Of a stretch of DNA of 9,156 nucleotides, positions 1 through 4,471 are shown piece by piece. The notes under the pieces are model-generated. The model was not told where the DNA came from. It saw only the letters and a program-made list of their open reading frames with translations, and ran no database searches. Position 1 is the stretch's first letter, and the number at the start of each line of letters is the position of its first letter. Source of the DNA: an archaeon (GTDB taxonomy: Archaea; Aenigmatarchaeota; Aenigmatarchaeia; GW2011-AR5; GCA-2688965); assembly GCA_002688965.1 (NCBI GenBank), contig NZEE01000114.1, positions 1 to 9,156 of the forward strand. Direction: 5' to 3'. The position numbers and the translations under genes are program-made.

Positions 1-10
1 AATTCATCAT
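1..10 (-). CDS. possible start of the next gene, cut by the window edge
   Basis: On the minus strand the sequence GGAG is followed closely by ATGATGAATT, which runs off the window. The second ATG (position 7) lies 5 nt after GGAG and the first (position 10) 2 nt after it, so the second is the likelier start. This would be the first gene of the unit driven by the promoter at 97-68, with a leader of about 50 nt. Only two or three codons are visible, so neither the product nor the reality of the gene can be judged. Confidence 0.3.
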
Positions 11-67
11 AACTCCATAATCTAACTGTTCAATCGGTCAAGACCATTTCTCAACCTTACATTACAT

Positions 68-97
68 ATTATACCATATTGAGCAACCCTGTGTCAA
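68..97 (-). promoter_or_regulatory. strong sigma70-type (early) phage promoter
   Basis: Reading the minus strand, a perfect -35 TTGACA (97-92) is separated by 18 nt from a perfect -10 TATAAT (73-68). The -10 is preceded by TGG, giving an extended -10 (TGnTATAAT). The expected start is near position 61. It lies just downstream of the terminator at 148-127, so it opens a new transcription unit leaving the window on the left. It shares the 12-mer ATATGGTATAAT, both hexamers and the spacer length with the promoter at 7968-7939, which argues for a recurring phage promoter module read by the unmodified host RNA polymerase. Confidence 0.85.
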
Positions 98-126
98 GGG
101 AAAATGCATCTTTTTTTGCAAAAAAA

Positions 127-148
127 CAAAAAAAGGCATCGAGTGCCT
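127..148 (-). terminator. intrinsic (rho-independent) terminator
   Basis: On the minus strand a 5-bp stem AGGCA/TGCCT with loop CTCGA (148-134) is followed at once by a run of seven T, then G and more T. It lies about 50 nt past the stop codon of the 57-aa gene and upstream of the next promoter, exactly where a unit boundary is expected. The stem is short but GC-rich against a very AT-rich background. There is no T-run on the other side, so it works only for minus-strand transcripts. Confidence 0.8.
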
Positions 149-150
149 CA

Positions 151-164
151 CCGACACCCGACAC
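151..164. repeat. tandem 7-bp duplication in non-coding DNA
   Basis: The heptamer CCGACAC occurs twice in direct tandem, immediately before the terminator stem in the transcript sense. It falls in the untranslated tail between the 57-aa gene and the terminator. It may be a slippage duplication or part of a 3' RNA structure; nothing else supports a function. The rest of 149-198 shows no gene. Confidence 0.4.
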
Positions 165-198
165 CTATTTAGACGCATAGAAATGAAAAAGGTTTAGG

Positions 199-372
199 TC
201 AATTTGATATTTTTTTGTTGAAATCCCTAAATTTTTTCGGTTTTTTTCCCTTCCCTCTTGCTTCATCGGTTTTGAATTTCTTCACCCGATTTTTTCCTGT
301 ACGTCTTTCATACGTGATATCTTCCAAATTATCCAACTCAGTTAGATCAATCTGATTTAAATTAACTTTCAT
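199..372 (-). CDS. small basic protein, unknown function (57 aa)
   Basis: A 57-codon frame from ATG at 372 to TGA at 201-199, with AAGGAG ending 4 nt before the ATG. It overlaps the end of the nuclease-like gene by 11 nt, as expected of a co-transcribed phage gene. The N-terminal third is acidic and leucine-rich (NQIDLTELDNLEDI). From about residue 22 the chain becomes strongly basic and poor in hydrophobics (ERRTGKNRVKKF, then RGKGKKPKKFRDFNKK), so it is probably disordered or nucleic-acid binding. It is the last gene before the terminator. I do not recognise the family, and nucleic-acid binding is inferred from charge alone. Confidence 0.75.
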   Translation of the reverse strand: MKVNLNQIDLTELDNLEDITYERRTGKNRVKKFKTDEARGKGKKPKKFRDFNKKISN

Positions 373-802
373 ATTTCTCCTTAACGAACCATCTATTCAT
401 TATGTTTGAATTATAGTACTTGCGACTGCCATCTGACATTCTCGCATCTAACACATCTTCTTTGAACTGATACATTGTTTCAATGTATCCTAAATCCCGT
501 TTGGTTAAGCAAAATTTTAATATCTCAAAAGAAAATTCCCCCTTTCCTAACTGCTCGATTTCCTGATTCAATTCATCACATGAACCAGTATATTTTTTCC
601 AATCTGATTCCTTTTTGACATGTTTTCGATTAGTTCTTCCAGCAACCTTTTTTCGAGTGGTATAGACCAACTGTTTCTTGCCAATGTAAGATCTCCCTGA
701 ATCTTTATGAGTGATGCGATAAACAAACCCAAAGAAATTCAACGGATTAAAATCTTCACCCAATTGATTTAAATTGGGTGTCCAATGACCAGTGTCGATC
801 AT
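362..802 (-). CDS. GIY-YIG-like endonuclease (146 aa)
   Basis: Probable small nuclease. The core begins at about residue 25 with GFVYRIT and continues to SYIGKK (residues 38-43), which match the GIY and YIG halves of the GIY-YIG fold at about the usual spacing, with Tyr28 and Tyr39 in the catalytic tyrosine positions. Further on come WKKYTGS (68-74), FSFEIL (90-95), the helix YIETMYQ with Glu108 as candidate metal-binding glutamate, and YYNSNI (129-134) with candidate Asn. This order (YIG, then a Glu helix, then an Asn) fits the family. The start forms an ATGA overlap with the preceding gene. GIY-YIG proteins in T4-like phages include free-standing homing endonucleases and repair-type nucleases; tight operon packing argues against a recent homing insertion. 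The substrate is unknown. Confidence 0.6.
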   Translation of the reverse strand: MIDTGHWTPNLNQLGEDFNPLNFFGFVYRITHKDSGRSYIGKKQLVYTTRKKVAGRTNRKHVKKESDWKKYTGSCDELNQEIEQLGKGEFSFEILKFCLTKRDLGYIETMYQFKEDVLDARMSDGSRKYYNSNIMNRWFVKEKYES

Positions 803-1224
803 AGTGTGAGATTTCCCCCCACAAGAACATTCTGATGTTTCTCATCTTCATCATAAGGTCGAGTATTTTCTGCCATAAAAAGATCTCCATTGAGAAATTC
901 TTCTGGCATCATAACTTCAAAAATGTGATGTGGTTTATGAAAAGGTTTGTCCTTATTTTCTGCGGTTGGATGAACTTCTATATTCCAAGAGGTATAAGCA
1001 TCTTGACCCGTATATTTGAAAGTTCTCATATATGTATACCAAGAATTTTGTGAACCAAAATTTGTGGAATTTCGGGTAAGATGTCGATACCCAAATAATG
1101 GATCATAATTATGTGCAATCTGTAGCAATTCTTGTTTTAGAATTGAATTGTCACGTTCCCATCTTTCTCTGTATACAAATTTATCATAATTATTGTGTGA
1201 ATATTTCCAAAAATCCTTTCCCAT
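799..1224 (-). CDS. conserved-looking phage protein, unknown function (141 aa)
   Basis: The frame runs from ATG at 1224, 11 nt after the stop of the coiled-coil gene, and ends in an ATGA overlap with the nuclease-like gene. AGGG lies 9 nt before the ATG. The protein is soluble-looking, with no membrane segment or signal peptide. It is unusually rich in aromatic residues and His/Asn (FWKYSHNNYDKFVYRERW near the N-terminus, NSWYTYMRTFKYTGQ in the middle, KPFHKPHHIFEVMMPEEF later) and has an acidic EDE stretch near the C-terminus. I do not recognise the family. Position between a coiled-coil protein and a nuclease-like protein does not settle a role. Confidence 0.8.
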   Translation of the reverse strand: MGKDFWKYSHNNYDKFVYRERWERDNSILKQELLQIAHNYDPLFGYRHLTRNSTNFGSQNSWYTYMRTFKYTGQDAYTSWNIEVHPTAENKDKPFHKPHHIFEVMMPEEFLNGDLFMAENTRPYDEDEKHQNVLVGGNLTL

Positions 1225-1235
1225 AATATTATACC

Positions 1236-1427
1236 CTATCCTTTATCAATAGAAAATATTTTTTCATATTCCTCTACGGCAGTCTCATTTTCAACTTCCA
1301 ACTCTTTCGATGTTCTCTCTAAATGTTCTAACATCAAACGATGATATTCTAATGCCCCTAAGAGTCGTTGCTTTTTTTCCGATAAATCATCGAGTCTACG
1401 AAATTGTGCTGTTCTCACTTTTGTCAT
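1236..1427 (-). CDS. small coiled-coil protein (63 aa)
   Basis: Nearly the whole protein is a charged amphipathic helix (RRLDDLSEKKQRLLGALEYH, then LEHLERTSKELEVENETAVEEY), a likely coiled coil over roughly residues 8-55. The ATG at 1427 is preferred because it makes an ATGA overlap with the 20-aa membrane peptide upstream. An in-frame TTG 14 codons earlier would extend the frame, but that stretch is the 20-aa gene read in another frame. There is no good independent ribosome binding site (only AGG abutting the ATG), so translation is probably coupled to the upstream gene. A pairing of a tiny membrane peptide and a coiled-coil partner is possible; the function is unknown. Confidence 0.7.
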   Translation of the reverse strand: MTKVRTAQFRRLDDLSEKKQRLLGALEYHRLMLEHLERTSKELEVENETAVEEYEKIFSIDKG

Positions 1428-1486
1428 CCTGATAATATAATCAATGTAAATAATATGACTATTGCCCAAAGTTCAAACTCAGTCAT
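1424..1486 (-). CDS. 20-aa membrane peptide
   Basis: A complete ATG-to-TGA frame of 20 codons starting with MTEFELW, followed by a hydrophobic stretch (AIVILFTLIIL, residues 8-18) and ending in Ser-Gly. Its ATG overlaps the IscA-like gene's TGA in an ATGA junction, and its own TGA overlaps the next gene's ATG in a second ATGA junction. It thus exactly bridges a gap between two genes that would otherwise be about 55 nt. The topology would be a short acidic N-terminus and one membrane helix. No clear ribosome binding site is seen (GGTGAG about 12 nt upstream is weak), so expression would rely on coupling. It is too short for homology to prove; the arrangement is the evidence. Confidence 0.55.
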   Translation of the reverse strand: MTEFELWAIVILFTLIILSG

Positions 1487-1824
1487 ACACTAAAACTCTC
1501 ACCGCATCCACAGGTAGAATTTGCCTTTGGATTCTCAACTGTGAATCCACTTCCCATAAGTCCATCTGTATAGTTGACCTGTGAACCAGCAACATACAAA
1601 AATGATCGTTTATCAACAATCACAGGAAATTTTTCACCCTGCTCCTCTGTCCAGAATACCATATCATTATCATTCCACTCATCAAATGATAATACATATT
1701 GAAATCCAGAACAACCACCACCCTCAACTTTGAGTCTCAGACCACCATGCTCAGATAAAGTTTCTTCTACATCACCCATTAATATTCTGCACTTCTCTAA
1801 TGCAATATCAGAGATGCTAATCAT
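1483..1824 (-). CDS. A-type iron-sulfur cluster carrier (IscA/ErpA/HesB family), 113 aa
   Basis: A-type carriers bind an Fe-S cluster or iron through three cysteines and pass it to apoproteins in the cytoplasm. All three are present in family context: Cys38 in GGGCSGFQY, and Cys105 and Cys107 in the C-terminal CGCGESF. The segments LRLKVEGGGCSG, VDKRSFLYVAGSQVNY and GSGFTVENPKANSTCGCG follow the family order, and 113 aa is a normal length. The ATG at 1824 overlaps the preceding stop (ATGA). It sits two genes below a T4-style late promoter box, so late expression is plausible. Related genes are known as auxiliary genes in marine T4-like phages; whether this copy serves host Fe-S enzymes or a virion protein is not shown. 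A bacterial-style symbol is withheld because IscA, ErpA and SufA cannot be told apart here. Confidence 0.93.
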   Translation of the reverse strand: MISISDIALEKCRILMGDVEETLSEHGGLRLKVEGGGCSGFQYVLSFDEWNDNDMVFWTEEQGEKFPVIVDKRSFLYVAGSQVNYTDGLMGSGFTVENPKANSTCGCGESFSV

Positions 1825-2069
1825 GATACAATCCTAACTGTGGTTAATTGACTACCAGTGAAACGGAGTTTTTCACCCTTAGTTGATTCTACCCATACCA
1901 AATCTTCCATATCATCCCATGTTAATTTGCTCACCTTTGCTTCGATATATTTTCCTGATGCTAATATACCGACTGATTTATTATTTTCCATTGCCCATCG
2001 ACAACAGGATACATTTTTTTGCACAGACGATTGAATTTTTTCCAGATATTCTCCACCAACACTTGTCAT
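1821..2069 (-). CDS. unknown 82-aa protein upstream of the Fe-S carrier
   Basis: Starts at ATG 2069 with a good ribosome binding site (GGAGG, 7 nt spacing) and overlaps the Fe-S carrier by 4 nt, so the two are almost certainly co-translated. There is no membrane segment. Two adjacent cysteines (NVSCCRW) lie at residues 21-22. The C-terminal half (GILASGKYIEAKVSKLTW, then DLVWVESTKGEKLRFTGSQL) alternates hydrophobic and polar residues and is probably a small beta-barrel or sheet domain. It is the first gene after the late promoter at 2110-2099, with a predicted leader near 24 nt. I do not recognise the family. Confidence 0.82.
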   Translation of the reverse strand: MTSVGGEYLEKIQSSVQKNVSCCRWAMENNKSVGILASGKYIEAKVSKLTWDDMEDLVWVESTKGEKLRFTGSQLTTVRIVS

Positions 2070-2098
2070 GGTTGCCCTCCACGATTTTGTAGCATAGA

Positions 2099-2110
2099 TA
2101 TTTATAATTT
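2099..2110 (-). promoter_or_regulatory. T4-type late promoter box
   Basis: The minus strand carries AAATTATAAATA (2110-2099), which contains TATAAATA, the T4 late promoter consensus recognised by phage sigma factor gp55 with the sliding clamp. With the usual spacing the start would be near 2093, about 24 nt before the ATG of the 82-aa gene and upstream of its GGAGG. Unlike the two other copies of this 12-mer it lies almost wholly between genes (the last 2 nt overlap nothing essential beyond the preceding stop). That makes it the most convincing of the three. Confidence 0.75.
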
Positions 2111-2218
2111 TTATGATATTAACGCAACTATCACAAAAACAAAAAAAACCAACGTTGCAACTATATCAGCAATCAGTGCTTCATTTTCTGTAAGTTTGGA
2201 AACTTTTTTCAATGCCAT
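2111..2218 (-). CDS. 35-aa single-span membrane peptide
   Basis: A complete frame ending in TAA at 2113-2111, with a basic, polar N-terminus (MALKKVSKLTENEA) and one strongly hydrophobic helix, about residues 15-34 (LIADIVATLVFFVFVIVALI). By the positive-inside rule the N-terminus would be cytoplasmic. AAGGAG abuts the ATG at 2218, which is too close. A TTG two codons later (2212) lies 6 nt after GGAG, so the true start may be TTG with a 33-aa product. It lies 5 nt after the 83-aa gene, and the late promoter begins directly after its stop. It might be a small holin-like or regulatory membrane peptide; nothing beyond topology supports a function. Confidence 0.65.
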   Translation of the reverse strand: MALKKVSKLTENEALIADIVATLVFFVFVIVALIS

Positions 2219-2223
2219 CTCCT

Positions 2224-2475
2224 TTAGAAATCTTCAAACTTCTCACCCTTTTTTCTTGCAACTATAGACTCTGCTTGCCAGACTAACTCCTTTATCATAG
2301 CAAAATGCAACCTCAATTTCCATCTCGGAAATGACATATCGTTCTCTACATCGGTTCTAATTAAATCAGCAATTCTGCTAATTTCTGCTACAATCTCTTT
2401 CAATTCTTTTTTTTCATCATCGTTCATAATTTCCACTTCACCATTTTTAAACAGATTGTCCTCAAAATTGCTCAT
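2224..2475 (-). CDS. unknown helical protein (83 aa)
   Basis: The ATG at 2475 overlaps the preceding stop as ATGA. The product looks mostly alpha-helical: an acidic N-terminus (NFEDNLFKNGEVEIMNDDEKKEL), then amphipathic helices (LKEIVAEISRIADLIR, then KLRLHFAMIKELVWQAESIV), and a lysine-rich tail. An internal Met17 is an alternative start, but the ATGA junction favours the longer form. There are no cysteines, membrane segments or recognisable catalytic motifs. I do not recognise the family. Confidence 0.78.
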   Translation of the reverse strand: MSNFEDNLFKNGEVEIMNDDEKKELKEIVAEISRIADLIRTDVENDMSFPRWKLRLHFAMIKELVWQAESIVARKKGEKFEDF

Positions 2476-2756
2476 TGTTTATGTAATAGTTGCATCCATC
2501 CCTCTAACCAATCGTGTTCTTCTTCTTCCATTGCAACACAAATTAGTGAAACTATTTCAGATTTATCAACATGAGAAAATTCTTGGCAAACTTTATTTAT
2601 CACTTTTTCATATTCAATTCCATCTGGATTTTGGTTCATACCATTGCTGTCCATATACAAAAAACTAGCAAATGACATGCTGTCAAATCCAATTCTTATT
2701 AAATTTTTCTTAACAAATACTTTTATTGCATCGTCCTGATCGTAATAAACTGGCAT
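2472..2756 (-). CDS. unknown protein (94 aa), possible paralogue of the 128-aa protein
   Basis: The start is set at ATG 2756 (MPVYYDQDDAIKVF) because it forms a TAATG overlap with the cysteine-rich peptide and has GGGGGA about 8 nt upstream. The frame is open nine codons further up, but that part is occupied by the 28-aa gene. The protein ends in an acidic and aromatic segment, EEEEHDWLEGWMQLLHK, with Trp83-x-x-Gly-Trp87. A similar ending, VERESVWADGWQKYYEK, occurs in the 128-aa protein, preceded in both by helices at similar spacing. The two may therefore be diverged copies. It is soluble and of unknown function. Confidence 0.78.
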   Translation of the reverse strand: MPVYYDQDDAIKVFVKKNLIRIGFDSMSFASFLYMDSNGMNQNPDGIEYEKVINKVCQEFSHVDKSEIVSLICVAMEEEEHDWLEGWMQLLHKQ

Positions 2757-2842
2757 TAGATTTTTCCCCCATGATCGTTGCAATCACAGCAATTACATTC
2801 GCAATGATCACAGCAATCACAACAATCTTTTCTATGTTCCAT
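2756..2842 (-). CDS. 28-aa cysteine-rich, metallothionein-like peptide
   Basis: A complete frame from ATG 2842 to TAA 2758-2756. GGGAG is positioned 6 nt before the ATG, starting just after the protease stop. The stop overlaps the next gene's ATG (TAATG), so it fits exactly between its neighbours. Nine of 28 residues are cysteine (7, 8, 10, 11, 14, 16, 18, 19, 21), in the run CCDCCDHCECNCCDC, with His at 3, 13 and 24. CC and CxC spacing with Asp and His recalls metallothioneins and other small zinc or copper binders; disulfides are unlikely in the cytoplasm and there is no signal peptide. Metal binding is inferred from composition. I know of no named family for it. It may also tune translation of the next gene, whose ribosome binding site lies in its last codons. 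Confidence 0.75.
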   Translation of the reverse strand: MEHRKDCCDCCDHCECNCCDCNDHGGKI

Positions 2843-2853
2843 AACTTTCTCCC

Positions 2854-3690
2854 TTATCCAACATCTTCTGATACATCCACCTTATCAGCATCCTTTTCTT
2901 CTATGAATAAATGCCGTAAAGATTTTCTTTGACGTTCTTTTCTGCGTTCCTTTGCATCGTAATAATCTGACCCGTCATAAATAAATTGCAATTCTTGATG
3001 CTCAAAAAATTCATACAATCGTGATGGGTGTGTACCGAATCCCATCCAAGTCATAACATCAATGCCGAATCCTAACTGAATATTAGTTATTCGAGAACAC
3101 AGTCCTAATAAACCTCCATTTCCGTGAAAAACACCACCACCAGAATTTCCGAAAATAGATGGGGCATTATACATAATATAAGACTTCTGATCAATCATCT
3201 CTCTGAGATAGGTCAGTTCCCCCTTATTTGAAAATGGATCGTGCAACAAACTACAACCACTAGTCCACACTTCATCAAACAATTTCATATTTTCAATATC
3301 TTCTTTAGGATATATCTTCGCAATATGATCTTGTGGTCTAGTATTATTCAATTTAACTGCTGCTAAATCGTGTTGTTTGTCATAAGCAATAATTTCTGCC
3401 TGTGAACTATTAGCAGAAGCAATTTTTGAACCATCATAATCAAAAATTTCAACGGAAACTTCTTCCATAATATCTTTTTTGATTTCTCGTTTCAATAACG
3501 AATCCCACTCATCTTTAACTGATATTGCCCCGTCTATAACGTGTTGACAGGTCAAAATAATATTAATAAATTGTCCTGAATTTTTGGGATCTGGTTTGCT
3601 ATAAACCAAAACACCAGAACCACCTGCTTTTCCAGCTTTAACTCTTGTCACTGGATATAAAACTTTTTCGTGCAATTCTTGTTGATTCAT
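2854..3690 (-). CDS. trypsin-like serine protease (278 aa)
   Basis: A chymotrypsin/trypsin-fold peptidase. The full triad is visible in context: His50 in ILTCQHVIDGA, Asp108 in DKQHDLAAVKL, and Ser183 in FGNSGGGVF, after the oxyanion-hole glycines. GSGVLVY (25-31) forms the first barrel strand before the histidine. There is no signal peptide, membrane anchor or PDZ domain, so it should act in the infected cell's cytoplasm or in the virion. The C-terminal 50 residues are charged and rich in Lys/Arg, then acidic (ERRKERQRKSLRH, ending DADKVDVSEDVG), possibly a substrate-binding or regulatory tail. The ATG at 3690 has AGGAG 8-9 nt upstream. It is unrelated to the T4 prohead protease type. The target is unknown: capsid processing, host takeover or defence blocking are all possible. 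Confidence 0.88.
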   Translation of the reverse strand: MNQQELHEKVLYPVTRVKAGKAGGSGVLVYSKPDPKNSGQFINIILTCQHVIDGAISVKDEWDSLLKREIKKDIMEEVSVEIFDYDGSKIASANSSQAEIIAYDKQHDLAAVKLNNTRPQDHIAKIYPKEDIENMKLFDEVWTSGCSLLHDPFSNKGELTYLREMIDQKSYIMYNAPSIFGNSGGGVFHGNGGLLGLCSRITNIQLGFGIDVMTWMGFGTHPSRLYEFFEHQELQFIYDGSDYYDAKERRKERQRKSLRHLFIEEKDADKVDVSEDVG

Positions 3691-3701
3691 TTCATTTTCT
3701 C

Positions 3702-4067
3702 CTAATCTTCATCCTCTTTAAATGTTGTAGTTCCTTCTCTCAATAACGCATTATCACGTTCTGAATTATTGAACCAATAATCAATGACCTTTGCCCAACT
3801 TCCCACAAAAGCCCCCAACATGACTAACAAAATTTCCTTCCACTCTGACTGAATATCCATGCCTAGTGGAATAAATACCATCATCAACAAAACTATCGTA
3901 GCAAATATGGCAATTATGCACACGGTAGCGTGCCAATTTCTCTCGGTACGATATTTCATCATTAACAACAATTCTTCATTAATATCATCGTGTGCCTTTT
4001 GTGCCATCATCTGTAAATGTTGTTCAATATCAGCATCAAGTTCATCATATCTCGATTCCTCTGACAT
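3702..4067 (-). CDS. two-helix membrane protein, holin-like topology (121 aa)
   Basis: A charged, helical N-terminal region (residues 1-45, acidic and then RTERNWH) is followed by two membrane segments, about 46-69 (HATVCIIAIFATIVLLMMVF) and 78-97 (ILLVMLGAFVGSWAKVIDYW), and a short charged tail (NNSERDNALLREG, then FKEDED). Both ends would lie on the same side, as in class II holins. The second helix and following WFNNS segment resemble small membrane proteins often seen in marine phages. It starts at ATG 4067 with AGG 4 nt upstream and lies directly before the serine protease. Holin is only one reading; lysis genes such as an endolysin are not seen nearby. Confidence 0.8.
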   Translation of the reverse strand: MSEESRYDELDADIEQHLQMMAQKAHDDINEELLLMMKYRTERNWHATVCIIAIFATIVLLMMVFIPLGMDIQSEWKEILLVMLGAFVGSWAKVIDYWFNNSERDNALLREGTTTFKEDED

Positions 4068-4082
4068 AGAACCTTGCCCCCC

Positions 4083-4469
4083 TTAACAACTAGTACCCGT
4101 TTGTGCCAATTTTGATAAATAGTTCTGAAAATCTTCAGAAGTTTCTTCGTATTTTTGCTTTGCTTCAACCTTTTCATAATATTTTTGCCAACCATCTGCC
4201 CATACTGATTCTCGTTCAACCACCTCTTGCATCAAATCACCGAAAATTTCATCGGTAGTTGATGTGGGCAATGCTGATTTAACCCTAAAAATCACCTGTG
4301 CAAATTGTCGTTCAAAATTCTGTCCTATACCAACATCGGCATGAAACAACGAAAGCATATCATAACTCTCAATCATTGCATTTTCATCCAATATAGTCTT
4401 GACCAAATCCTTACGCAACCGACTAACATCTCCACTAAAATCCTGTGCCAACATCTTATACAATCCCAT
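4083..4469 (-). CDS. unknown protein (128 aa)
   Basis: The start at ATG 4469 has GGAGG 7 nt upstream, overlapping the stop of the 39-aa membrane gene. The sequence looks helical and soluble: MLAQDFSGDVSRLRKDLVKT, a middle part with Asp/Glu and Phe, then the acidic-aromatic segment ERESVWADGWQKYYEKVEAK (Trp90-x-x-Gly-Trp94), and a C-terminal tail ending in Cys. This W-x-[DE]-GW ending is shared with the 94-aa protein encoded 1.7 kb downstream. I do not recognise a family. Confidence 0.8.
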   Translation of the reverse strand: MGLYKMLAQDFSGDVSRLRKDLVKTILDENAMIESYDMLSLFHADVGIGQNFERQFAQVIFRVKSALPTSTTDEIFGDLMQEVVERESVWADGWQKYYEKVEAKQKYEETSEDFQNYLSKLAQTGTSC

Positions 4470-4471
4470 AA

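Noticed and set aside
835..1053. Plus-strand open frame of 72 codons
   Set aside because: Antisense to the 141-aa gene, without start signals or a recognisable product.
1228..1233. GGGTATAAT-like -10 box just before the 141-aa gene
   Set aside because: No -35 hexamer at 16-19 nt spacing (ATTTTC-type sequence there), no TG at the extended -10; likely just AT-rich leader DNA.
1236..1469. 77-aa form of the coiled-coil protein
   Set aside because: It begins with TTG without a ribosome binding site, and the extra 14 codons coincide with the 20-aa membrane gene in another frame; ATG 1427 is favoured.
2594..2601. GATAAATA, a one-mismatch late promoter core
   Set aside because: Wrong first base, no AAAT flank, and about 120 nt from the next gene.
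2681..2686. TTGACA on the minus strand inside the 94-aa gene
   Set aside because: No TATAAT-like hexamer at a suitable distance downstream.
4007..4219. 70-codon minus-strand frame overlapping the 128-aa and 121-aa genes
   Set aside because: It overlaps two better genes almost fully and lacks a start signal.
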